Positions 1 to 6,749 of a stretch of DNA of 8,278 bases are shown here, piece by piece (the stretch's first letter is position 1; the number at the start of each line of letters is the position of its first letter). The translations under genes were made by a program, and so were the position numbers. The stretch comes from an uncultured Mycoplasmatota bacterium. GTDB taxonomy: Bacteria > Bacillota_I > Bacilli_A > RF39 > UBA660. The notes under the pieces were generated by a model, which saw only the letters and a list, made by a program, of their open reading frames with translations, ran no database searches and had not been told where the DNA came from. The DNA is taken from the NCBI GenBank assembly GCA_900546245.1, contig URBY01000046.1:1-8278 (forward strand). The letters run 5' to 3'.

Positions 1-10
1 TCTTTATTTA

Positions 11-15
11 CCTCC
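11..15 (-). promoter_or_regulatory. Ribosome binding site of a minus-strand gene starting off the left edge
   Basis: GGAGG on the minus strand lies about 15 bases downstream of the start predicted from the 36-66 promoter. No start codon is visible in the ten remaining bases, so the coding sequence must begin at or just beyond the window edge. The gene product cannot be seen. Confidence 0.5.
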
Positions 16-35
16 ATTATATACCTATCATATTA

Positions 36-66
36 AGTATACCCCCCCCCGGAAGTGTTTTGTCAA
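36..66 (-). promoter_or_regulatory. SigA-type promoter with G9 spacer tract for a gene off the left edge
   Basis: Read on the minus strand, a perfect -35 box TTGACA (61-66) is followed by a 19-base spacer and a -10 box TATACT (36-41, five of six consensus bases). Nine consecutive G (42-50, C on the plus strand) lie inside the spacer. Transcription would start near position 29, ahead of a Shine-Dalgarno at 11-15, so the gene served begins just beyond the window edge. The usual spacer is 17 bases, so this allele should be weak, and loss of one or two G would improve it. That is the layout of slipped-strand phase-variable promoters. The promoter match is seen directly; phase variation is inference. 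Confidence 0.6.
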
Positions 67-95
67 GAATTTTTTATAATAAAAAAACATATATT
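67..95 (+). promoter_or_regulatory. Possible SigE-like promoter of sigK
   Basis: GAATTTT (67-73) and CATATATT (88-95), 14 bases apart, resemble the mother-cell SigE consensus (KMATATT, then CATACAMT), with one clear mismatch in each box. In Bacillus sigK is first transcribed by SigE, so the site is biologically sensible. In DNA this AT-rich such matches arise easily by chance. A TATAAT at 75-80 has no -35 box at proper spacing. Confidence 0.3.
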
Positions 96-113
96 TAATT
101 AGGAAGTGATGTA

Positions 114-818
114 ATGTTTTTAAGTATTTTAGCATCTGCCTTAAAAGGGATGTTTTGCTTTACAGGAAGTTATTCAAATAACGTATTTCCAGATCCATTA
201 TCTAGTGAAGAAGAAGAATATTATATTAAAAAATATTTAGACACTAAAGATAAAGATGCCAGAAACACTTTGATAGAACATAATTTAAGGTTAGTTGCCC
301 ATGTTGTAAAAAAGTATGAACAATCAAGAAAAGATACTGATGACTTAATAAGTATTGGTATAATTGGTTTAATAAAAGGTATAGATACATTTTCATATAA
401 ACATGGTACTAAACTTGCTACATATTGTGCAAGATGTATAAATAACGAAATTTTAATGTATTTTAGAAATGATAAGAAAAATAGTAAAAATATAAGTATT
501 GATGAAAAAGTTGGTTTTGATAAAGATGGTAATGAAATTACATTTATGGAAATATTGAAAACGCCAAAACCAGACTTTGCTGAAGATATTCATATTCAAG
601 ATAATATAAATTTGCTTATTAAATATATAGAAGTATTATCAAATAGAGAAAAAACAATAATATATAAAAGATATGGCCTTAACAATAATGAAGAATTAAC
701 ACAAAAAGAAATAGCTAAAGAATTAGGCATATCAAGAAGTTACGTTTCAAGAATTGAAAAAAGAGCTTTAACTAAGCTCTTAAGAGAATTTATTAGAAAT
801 AATCAATATACTAAATAA
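114..818 (+). CDS. sigK: RNA polymerase sporulation sigma factor SigK (pro-SigK)
   Basis: This is the late mother-cell sigma factor, which directs RNA polymerase to spore coat and maturation genes. The 234 residues match SigK closely. Region 2 includes IEHNLRLVAHVVKKYE (about 54-69) and DDLISIGIIGLIKGI (76-90). Region 4 carries the helix-turn-helix TQKEIAKELGISRSYVSRIE (196-215). About 20 largely hydrophobic residues precede the SNNVFPDPLS segment that matches the mature N-terminus of Bacillus SigK, so an inhibitory pro-sequence cleaved by a SpoIVFB-type intramembrane protease is likely. The frame runs unbroken through NEILMYFR (111-118), near where skin-type elements split sigK in Bacillus and Clostridioides. 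The start is supported by AGGAAGTGAT just upstream, a near-perfect anti-16S match. SigE is the main alternative, but region 4 is of SigK type. The 3' end overlaps the convergent Rel gene by 8 bases. Confidence 0.93.
   Translation: MFLSILASALKGMFCFTGSYSNNVFPDPLSSEEEEYYIKKYLDTKDKDARNTLIEHNLRLVAHVVKKYEQSRKDTDDLISIGIIGLIKGIDTFSYKHGTKLATYCARCINNEILMYFRNDKKNSKNISIDEKVGFDKDGNEITFMEILKTPKPDFAEDIHIQDNINLLIKYIEVLSNREKTIIYKRYGLNNNEELTQKEIAKELGISRSYVSRIEKRALTKLLREFIRNNQYTK
757..780 (-). terminator. Intrinsic terminator of the Rel gene, inside sigK
   Basis: On the minus strand a 7-bp hairpin, AGAGCTT / AAGCTCT with a 5-base loop (762-780), runs directly into six T (762-757). It lies 31 bases past the Rel stop codon and within the sigK codons for EKRALTKL. 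Read on the plus strand the hairpin has no T-run, so it should stop only Rel transcripts. The plus-strand Leu codon CTC, unusual in this TTA-rich DNA, completes the stem. Confidence 0.7.
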
Positions 819-2262
819 AGTTTTTCTCATACTTTGAAAGTATTCTTTGCTTTGCTTTTTCAGTTCTAGCAGTATTTGCTAGTTCTTTTTTTGGCCCTTT
901 TGAATTTGTATCAGAAACAATACTTACAATATCATTATCTTTTAAAACATAATCACCTGATACTAAATTATCATTTACAAATGCACATCTAAAATTATCT
1001 CCAAGTTTATCAGATATTTTATATGCATAGTCAATAACCGTTGATCCATTTGGTAATTCTATTCCATCACCTTTATTTGAACACACATAAATACTTTTTT
1101 CAAGAAGTTCTCTTTTAACACATTCAGCAAATTCTTTATTATCACCAAATATTTCATCCAAATCTTCTAATGTTTTATAAAATTGGTATTTTTCTCTTAT
1201 TGCCTTTTGCATTTTATCTCTTGCTTTTTCACCATTTTTATCAAAATATGCTGCTATACCAAAAGAAGCTACATCATCCATATCATACGTTCTAATTTGA
1301 GCTTGCACTAAAAGATCATTTGGTCCAAAAACATTTGTATGAAGTGATTGATACATATTTGATTTTGGAGTACATATATAATCTTTAAATCTATTGTGAA
1401 CTGGATGATAAAGTTCATGTACATATCTTAATGATCTATAACAATCATCTATATTTTTTACCATAATTTTAAGTACTTGAAGATCATGAATATCAGTTAA
1501 TTTATTACCTTTTTTCATTCTCTCATATATTCCATATATATTTTTAAATCTAATTTTAATACTATTTACTATATCAGCTTTTGTAAGTGTTCCATTTATA
1601 TTAGTTTTCATTTGTTCTAATATTTTTAAATTAGAATCTATAAGTGCATTTCTTACTTGTTCAAATTCTTTATATTGTTCTCTATCTATATAATAAAATG
1701 ATTTATCCTCTAGTTCATGCATTATTCTATATGCACCTAGTCTATATGCTAAAGGAACATAAACTTCCATTGTTTCTAATGAATTTTCTTTCTGTTTTAA
1801 TGGTCTCATACTGTCCATTGTTCTCATATTATGTGTTCTATCAGCAAGTTTTATCATTATTATTCTAACATCTTTTGTTATACTCATTAAAATTTTTCTA
1901 AGATTTGCATTTTTTTCTTCTTCTTTTGTTTCAAAATTAAGTTTACTTATTCTTGTAACACCATCTACTAATGTTGCTACTTCTTTATTAAATTCTTTTT
2001 CTATTTTTTCAAGTGTTATATTAGTATCTTCTACAGTATCATGAAGAAGTGCTGCACATAATGTATCTGTATCAACTTTTAAATCTGTTAATATAAGTGC
2101 AACCCAAATTGGATGAATTATATATGGTTCACCTGTTTTCCTTTTTTGCCCATCATGTGCTTCATAAGCCATTTCATACGCTTTTTTTACCATTTTTAAC
2201 CCTTCGGGATTATATTCCGAAACTACTCTAAACAATTTAGATGCAAGTTCTTTATCATTCAT
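811..2262 (-). CDS. Short RelA/SpoT-family (p)ppGpp hydrolase with degenerate synthetase
   Basis: A stringent-response enzyme that should degrade the alarmone (p)ppGpp. Numbering here counts from a GTG at 2274. The HD hydrolase domain (about 25-200) keeps H54, H78-D79, E82-D83 (HDTVED) and D145 (KLADRTHNMRT). The synthetase domain (about 235-345) keeps RFK (242-244), D264, RFKDYI and NMYQSLHT, but the usual ExQIRT is QAQIRT (Q324) and the MHxxAExGxAAHW region reads MDDVASFGIAAYF. A TGS domain follows (about 393-455), with Ser where the tRNA-contacting His normally sits. The protein ends soon after, whereas Rel enzymes usually have about 730 residues with zinc-finger and ACT domains. I prefer the ATG at 2260-2262 (483 residues) because GGTGA lies 5 bases upstream; the GTG at 2272-2274 would add four residues. 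Transcription is likely from 2318-2346. Family certain; hydrolase-only activity inferred. Confidence 0.88.
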   Translation of the reverse strand: MNDKELASKLFRVVSEYNPEGLKMVKKAYEMAYEAHDGQKRKTGEPYIIHPIWVALILTDLKVDTDTLCAALLHDTVEDTNITLEKIEKEFNKEVATLVDGVTRISKLNFETKEEEKNANLRKILMSITKDVRIIMIKLADRTHNMRTMDSMRPLKQKENSLETMEVYVPLAYRLGAYRIMHELEDKSFYYIDREQYKEFEQVRNALIDSNLKILEQMKTNINGTLTKADIVNSIKIRFKNIYGIYERMKKGNKLTDIHDLQVLKIMVKNIDDCYRSLRYVHELYHPVHNRFKDYICTPKSNMYQSLHTNVFGPNDLLVQAQIRTYDMDDVASFGIAAYFDKNGEKARDKMQKAIREKYQFYKTLEDLDEIFGDNKEFAECVKRELLEKSIYVCSNKGDGIELPNGSTVIDYAYKISDKLGDNFRCAFVNDNLVSGDYVLKDNDIVSIVSDTNSKGPKKELANTARTEKAKQRILSKYEKNFI

Positions 2263-2308
2263 ATACTTCACCACACTTCACGAGTTTTATTAAGTACTAA
2301 ATAAAATT

Positions 2309-2325
2309 GTTAAAAAAATTTTAAC
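2309..2325. repeat. Inverted repeat over the Rel -10 box
   Basis: GTTAAAA and TTTTAAC form a perfect 7-bp inverted repeat with a 3-base centre, covering the -10 box and predicted start of the Rel gene. It is placed like a repressor operator, but AT-rich composition makes chance likely. Confidence 0.3.
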
Positions 2326-2346
2326 ACCTGTAATATTAAAAGTCAA
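2318..2346 (-). promoter_or_regulatory. SigA-type extended -10 promoter of the Rel gene
   Basis: TTGACT (2341-2346), a 17-base spacer and TAAAAT (2318-2323) with an upstream TGT form a strong extended -10 promoter on the minus strand. The start would lie near 2311, leaving about 50 bases of leader. The -35 box begins two bases past the T-run of the preceding small gene's terminator, so the Rel gene is its own transcription unit. Confidence 0.72.
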
Positions 2347-2347
2347 G

Positions 2348-2377
2348 AAAAAAGTATCACTTTTTTTGTGATACTTT
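2348..2377 (-). terminator. Intrinsic terminator of the 56-residue small gene
   Basis: A perfect 10-bp stem, AAAGTATCAC / GTGATACTTT (2351-2360 and 2368-2377), with a 7-base loop. On the minus strand it is followed by six T (2353-2348, overlapping the stem end). The stem begins within the stop codon of the small gene. No T-run follows on the plus strand, so it serves the minus strand only. Confidence 0.85.
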
Positions 2378-2546
2378 AAGCAGTTAAAGATTTAATTTTT
2401 ATATCTTTTTTTGCTTCTTTTTCTCTTTGCGCTAATTCTCTTTTTAATTGGTCATATTTTACATATTCTTTATCAGTTAATCCTCTTGATAATTTTTTTG
2501 TTTTCATATATAAAATATATCCTTTTAATTCATCTATACTACTCAT
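2376..2546 (-). CDS. Unrecognised 56-residue basic helical protein
   Basis: I do not recognise this family. The 56-codon frame begins MSSIDELKGYILYMKTKK and ends KIKSLTA. It is rich in Lys, Glu and Leu, has no Cys, Trp, signal peptide or membrane segment, and its middle (about 24-48, DKEYVKYDQLKRELAQREKE) looks like one long charged helix. It is supported as a real gene by its surroundings: AAGGAG nine bases before the ATG, a near-consensus promoter at 2581-2609 and a perfect intrinsic terminator on its stop codon. It is therefore a monocistronic unit between ileS and the Rel gene. Short charged helical proteins like this can bind nucleic acid or regulate a partner protein, but nothing here decides a role. 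It could also be a dual-function small RNA. Confidence 0.72.
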   Translation of the reverse strand: MSSIDELKGYILYMKTKKLSRGLTDKEYVKYDQLKRELAQREKEAKKDIKIKSLTA

Positions 2547-2580
2547 AATTAACATCTCCTTCTTTTTGGCAACGATTAAG

Positions 2581-2609
2581 ATAATACCATATCAAATAAT
2601 AATTGTCAA
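2581..2609 (-). promoter_or_regulatory. Near-consensus SigA promoter of the small gene
   Basis: TTGACA (2604-2609), a 17-base spacer and TATTAT (2581-2586) with an extended TGG element: the best promoter in the window. Start is predicted near 2574, giving a leader of about 28 bases containing the AAGGAG site. TGTC occurs at 2627-2630 and 2617-2620, and the second forms an inverted pair with the GACA of the -35 box, so an operator is conceivable. Confidence 0.82.
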
Positions 2610-2667
2610 TTTATTCGACATATTTAGACAAAAAAAGTTATCTAAATTATATTATTCAATGAATAAG

Positions 2668-2696
2668 AAAAAAATTACACTATTGTGCAATTTTTT
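2668..2696 (-). terminator. Intrinsic terminator of the exchanger-ileS operon
   Basis: On the minus strand, AAAAAATTGCAC and GTGTAATTTTTT pair over 12 positions (one G-U) with a 4-base loop, ending in a run of seven T. The ileS stop codon lies at the loop, so termination occurs right after translation ends. Confidence 0.8.
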
Positions 2697-5600
2697 CAAC
2701 GTCTAATTTAACATCTATTCCATTTAAGTTAAAACTTTCACTTAAATCTTCTTTTTTAACTATATCAACAGATAAAGTTTCTTTCTTTATATAGTCAGTA
2801 AATTCACTTATTATAGATTCAATATCACCATCATAATATAATGTAATTCTATCTGCCACATCAAAATCTTTAACTTTTCTTAAATTTTGTACTTTTGATA
2901 CAAGTTCACGAACAATACCTTCATTTATTAAGTCTTCTGTTAAAGTAGTATTTAATATTATAAAGTTATTATTTTCTTTAGCAGCATCAAATCCTTCTTT
3001 TGATTCGATTCTTATATCAACCATTTCTTTTGTTATTTCGATGTTTTCACCATTAAATGCAGCAATAATAGTATTTCCATTTTGAAGTTTATTTACGTCT
3101 TCATCATTTAAAGTACTAAGCATTTTAGCATAATTATTTATTTCTTTACCAAACATTTTACCACATACTTTAAAATTAGGCTTTATAGTAAAGTTCATAT
3201 ATTTACTTAAATCATTTTCAAACACTACATTTTTAACATTTAATTCTTCTTTAATAAGATCAGTTAAGTCACCAATTAATTCTTTATTTTTTCCATCTAT
3301 AATTATTTCACTTATTGGTTGACGAACCTTTATTTTAACTTCTTCTCTTGCATTTCTACCAAGTGAAATAAGGTCACGAACAAGATCCATTTTTTCTTCT
3401 ATAGCTTCATTTATCATATTATCATCACATACTGGATAATCTTCTAAATGTACTGATTCTTTTCCTGTTAGTTTAATAAATAATTCTTCAGTAATAAATG
3501 GAATAATTGGCGCAAGTAACTTACATACTCCAGTTAATACTTCATAAGTTGTTTTATATACTGCCTTTTTAGAATCATTAAGTTCTGAGCCCCAGAATCT
3601 TCTTCTATTACGTCTTATATACCAGTTAGATAAATCTTCATTTAAGAAAGTAAATACATATTTTGTTACTTTATTTAAATCATATTCATCAAATGCCTCT
3701 GTCATATTTTTAACAAGCTTATTATATTTAGATAGTAACCATTTATCTATTTCTTCTCTTTTTTCATATGGTACAGTAAACTTTCTTGGATCTACATTAT
3801 CAGTATTTGCATACATTTCAAAGAATGTATATGTATTTTTAAGTGTTCCAAGTATTTTAGAGTTTACATCTTTAACTCCTTCTTCATCAAATCTAAGTGG
3901 TGTCCATACTGGTGATGCATTAAGCATATAAAATCTTACTGCATCTGCACCAAACTTAGACATTTCTTCTTCTGGATCAATAATATTACCTACTGATTTA
4001 CTCATCTTTTTACCATGTTCATCAAGCATCATATCATTTACAACAACATTTTTATAACTTGATACACCTGATACTAAAGTAGATATACAAATAAGTGAAT
4101 TAAACCATCCTCTTGTTTGATCTACTCCTTCCGCGATGAAATCTGCTGGGAACTGACTTTCAAATAATTCTTTATTTTCAAATGGATAATGATATTGTGC
4201 ATATGGCATAGCACCTGAATCAAACCAAACATCCATAACATCTGTTACCCTATTCATTGTTTTACCACATTTATCACATTTAATATGAACATTATCTATA
4301 TATGGTCTATGAAGTTCCATAGATTCTATATCTATGTTATCTACTGCTTTTTCTTTTAATTCTTTTATTGAACCAATACAAGTTACATTAGAGCAATCAC
4401 AAGTCCAAAGAGGCATTGGACAACCCCAATATCTATTTCTTGAAATTCCCCAATCTACCATACCTTCTAGCCAATTAGCAAATCTTTTTTCACCAACATA
4501 AGCAGGATGCCAAGATACCTTTTTATTTGCTTCTATTATTTCTTTTTGTCTTTTTGTCGTTTCTATATACCATGCTGGTTTTGCATAATAAATAAGTGGT
4601 TTTTTACATCTCCAACAATGTGGGTAATCATGTGTTAATTTTATTTTCTTAAATAATTTATCGTTTGCCTTTAAGTATTTGATTATTTCTATTTCAAGAT
4701 CACTATCAGTTACAACTGTTCCTTCCCATGGACCAATCTTATACTTACCATCTTTATCAACTGATTGAACAAATGCAACCCCATTTTCTTTTGCTACTCT
4801 AGAGTCATCTTCACCATAAGCTGGAGCAATGTGTACAATTCCAGTACCATCAGCATCTGTAACATATGTATCTGCTAAAATAACAAATGCTTTACCTTCT
4901 ACTTTAGCAAATGGAAGTAATTGTTCATAAGAAAGTCCTTCCAAATCTTTACCAGTAAGTTCTTCTAATACCTTAAAGTCATCACCTAATACTTTTTCAG
5001 CAAGTGATTTACCAACTATAAATTTGTATCCCATTGATTCAACTTTTAAATACTCATAATTTGGATTAACACATAAAGCAACGTTATCTATAAGTGTCCA
5101 TGGTGTTGTTGTCCAAACAAGTACATAAGTATCTTCATCTTTTAATTTAAATGGTACTATCACAGTATTAACTGATACATTTTTATATCCTTGTGATACT
5201 TCATTAGCAGAAAGTTCAGTACCACATCTTGGACAATATGGAAGTACTTTATTTCCATGATAAATTAATCCTTGGTCAAATATATTTTTTATAAGCCACC
5301 ATTCTGATTCAATAAATTCATTACTACATGTAATATATGGATTTTCCATATCTATAAATTGACCCATTTGATCAGTTACTTTTTTAACTATATCAATATT
5401 AGTTGCTGTTTCTTTATTACATTCCTTACAGAAATTTTCAATACCAAATTTTTCAATATCTGCTTTTGACTTAAATCCTAGTTTCTTTTCAACATTTACT
5501 TCTATTGGAAGTCCATGAGTATCAAGTCCTATTTTTCTAAGTACTCTATTTCCCTTCATAGTTCTATATTTACAAATAGAATCTTTTATAGTTTTAGCAA

Positions 5601-5781
5601 ATACATGATGAATACCAGGTTTAGCATTCGCATATATTGGTCCATCATAGAATACAAAGTTCTTACAATTTTTTCTGTTTTCTATTGTTTTATTTAATAT
5701 GTCTTCACTTTTCCATTTTTTTAATATTTTACTTTCCATTTCTTCATTAGATACTTTATCTAAACTTTCAAATATTTTCAT
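2680..5781 (-). CDS. ileS: Isoleucyl-tRNA synthetase, type 2, with GxHH signature motif
   Basis: Charges tRNA-Ile with isoleucine in the cytoplasm. The 1033 residues are a full-length class Ia synthetase of the type 2 (eukaryote-like) group. In order: the ATP-binding signature region YANAKPGIHHVFAKTIKD (50-67); GLDTHGLPIEVNVEKKLG (85-102); CPRC (183-186); the CP1 editing domain with LVWTTTPWTL (221-230) and DGTGIVHIAPAYGEDD (311-326); CWRC (389-392); WGISRNRYWGCPMPLW (444-459); CDKC (502-505); KKMSKSVGN (591-599); and the anticodon-binding and C-terminal region. The normally invariant HxGH is GIHH (56-59; codons at 5605-5616). This rearrangement is known from some type 2 enzymes and is linked to very strong mupirocin resistance. 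The Shine-Dalgarno is formed by the last two Gly codons of the upstream exchanger gene, so translation is probably coupled. Expression is under the Ile T-box. Confidence 0.96.
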   Translation of the reverse strand: MKIFESLDKVSNEEMESKILKKWKSEDILNKTIENRKNCKNFVFYDGPIYANAKPGIHHVFAKTIKDSICKYRTMKGNRVLRKIGLDTHGLPIEVNVEKKLGFKSKADIEKFGIENFCKECNKETATNIDIVKKVTDQMGQFIDMENPYITCSNEFIESEWWLIKNIFDQGLIYHGNKVLPYCPRCGTELSANEVSQGYKNVSVNTVIVPFKLKDEDTYVLVWTTTPWTLIDNVALCVNPNYEYLKVESMGYKFIVGKSLAEKVLGDDFKVLEELTGKDLEGLSYEQLLPFAKVEGKAFVILADTYVTDADGTGIVHIAPAYGEDDSRVAKENGVAFVQSVDKDGKYKIGPWEGTVVTDSDLEIEIIKYLKANDKLFKKIKLTHDYPHCWRCKKPLIYYAKPAWYIETTKRQKEIIEANKKVSWHPAYVGEKRFANWLEGMVDWGISRNRYWGCPMPLWTCDCSNVTCIGSIKELKEKAVDNIDIESMELHRPYIDNVHIKCDKCGKTMNRVTDVMDVWFDSGAMPYAQYHYPFENKELFESQFPADFIAEGVDQTRGWFNSLICISTLVSGVSSYKNVVVNDMMLDEHGKKMSKSVGNIIDPEEEMSKFGADAVRFYMLNASPVWTPLRFDEEGVKDVNSKILGTLKNTYTFFEMYANTDNVDPRKFTVPYEKREEIDKWLLSKYNKLVKNMTEAFDEYDLNKVTKYVFTFLNEDLSNWYIRRNRRRFWGSELNDSKKAVYKTTYEVLTGVCKLLAPIIPFITEELFIKLTGKESVHLEDYPVCDDNMINEAIEEKMDLVRDLISLGRNAREEVKIKVRQPISEIIIDGKNKELIGDLTDLIKEELNVKNVVFENDLSKYMNFTIKPNFKVCGKMFGKEINNYAKMLSTLNDEDVNKLQNGNTIIAAFNGENIEITKEMVDIRIESKEGFDAAKENNNFIILNTTLTEDLINEGIVRELVSKVQNLRKVKDFDVADRITLYYDGDIESIISEFTDYIKKETLSVDIVKKEDLSESFNLNGIDVKLDVEKIAQ

Positions 5782-5785
5782 AAAT

Positions 5786-6736
5786 CTATCCTCCTATAAT
5801 TACATAACCATAATATACTATAAATATTAATAACATGATTAATCCTTCGCCTTTATCTAGTTTTCTTTTCTTAAATGTTAACAAGAATAAAAGTATTGCC
5901 GCTCCTATCATTGTAAACATATCAATATAATTAAATGTTCCGACATTAATATTTCCTATTAATGCACATGGAAGTCCAATAACAATTCCTATATTAAAGA
6001 TATTACTACCAATAATATTTCCAATTGCTATATCATTTTCATGTTTTCTAGCAGCTTGCACACTTGTTACTAACTCTGGAAGACTTGTTCCAAATGCAAC
6101 AATTGTAAGTGATATCATTTTTTCTGATACATTAAGTGCTTTTGCTATAGCACTTGCATTATCAACTACTAAGTTACTACCAGCTACTATTCCAACAAGT
6201 CCTATTAATACAAATAATAATGACTTTCCTATTTTGTATGGTGCTTCTTCATTTTCTTCTTTATTATTTTTAGCAATAGATGCTAAATAATAAATAAATA
6301 CTATAAAGAAAAGCAAAATAACAAAACCATCTGTCCTAGTTATTACATTTGTAATATTTTTATCAAATATATTATCAAATGACAAAACTGTCAATAACAC
6401 TGAAAATAATATCGTAAGTGGTATTTCTTTTTTTACAGTATTATCTTTAACTACCATAGATGAAAATAATGATGATATACCTAGTATTAATAATATATTT
6501 AATATATTACTACCTACTACGTTACCTAATACTATATCTGAACTACCTGAAAGTAGTGCTTTAATAGATACAGCAAGCTCTGGTGCACTTGTTCCAAATG
6601 CTACTATGGTAAGTCCTATTACCATTTTTGATACTTTTAAGTTTAGTGCTGTACTACTTGCACCATCAACAAATATGTCCGCACCTTTTATTAAAAGTAC
6701 AAATCCTACTATTAAAAGTAGTATACTTATTATCAT
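5786..6736 (-). CDS. Calcium/sodium antiporter-family membrane protein (YrbG-like)
   Basis: A CaCA-superfamily cation exchanger in the cytoplasmic membrane, expected to extrude Ca2+ against an inward ion gradient. The 316 residues have the usual length and about ten hydrophobic segments in two inverted halves. Each half carries an alpha repeat: FGTSAPELAVS (47-57) with GNVVGSNILN (71-80), and FGTSLPELVTS (215-225) with GNIIGSNIFN (239-248). E53 and E221 are the expected ion-binding acids. A charged linker, KNNKEENEEAPYK (156-168), joins the halves. GGAGGG stands six bases before the ATG. It is the first gene after the Ile T-box; its stop lies 4 bases before ileS and its final GGA GGA codons form the ileS ribosome binding site. 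Placement between a T-box and ileS is unusual. The transported ion is inferred from family. Confidence 0.9.
   Translation of the reverse strand: MIISILLLIVGFVLLIKGADIFVDGASSTALNLKVSKMVIGLTIVAFGTSAPELAVSIKALLSGSSDIVLGNVVGSNILNILLILGISSLFSSMVVKDNTVKKEIPLTILFSVLLTVLSFDNIFDKNITNVITRTDGFVILLFFIVFIYYLASIAKNNKEENEEAPYKIGKSLLFVLIGLVGIVAGSNLVVDNASAIAKALNVSEKMISLTIVAFGTSLPELVTSVQAARKHENDIAIGNIIGSNIFNIGIVIGLPCALIGNINVGTFNYIDMFTMIGAAILLFLLTFKKRKLDKGEGLIMLLIFIVYYGYVIIGG
5789..5794 (-). promoter_or_regulatory. ileS ribosome binding site inside the exchanger gene
   Basis: GGAGGA, encoding the two C-terminal glycines of the exchanger, lies just upstream of the ileS ATG (GGAGG, 8 bases, ATG). Ribosomes finishing the exchanger clear or occupy this site, which suggests translational coupling. 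Confidence 0.8.
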
Positions 6737-6749
6737 TTTTATCCCTCCA

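Noticed and set aside
16..21. TATAAT on the minus strand near the left edge as the off-edge gene's -10 box
   Set aside because: It touches the ribosome binding site, so the start would fall after it, and no -35 box lies 17 bases upstream.
75..80. TATAAT as a SigA promoter for sigK
   Set aside because: The only -35-like hexamer (TTGTCA, 60-65) is 9 bases away, too close; the properly spaced hexamer GAAGTG does not match.
829..843. ATACTTTGAAAGTAT palindrome as a sigK terminator
   Set aside because: Only about five A-T rich pairs and no true T-run afterwards; lies in conserved Rel coding sequence. No convincing sigK terminator is visible.
1644..1868. 74-codon plus-strand open frame opposite the Rel gene
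   Set aside because: Lies wholly antisense to a clear coding region, has no ribosome binding site, and its hydrophobic composition is what reverse reading of AT-rich coding DNA gives.
2263..2274. GTG-GTG start giving the Rel protein four more residues
   Set aside because: The ATG at 2260-2262 has better upstream GGTGA spacing and a commoner start codon; the choice is not certain.
5515..5697. 60-codon plus-strand open frame opposite ileS
   Set aside because: Antisense shadow of the highly conserved IleRS N-terminal region.
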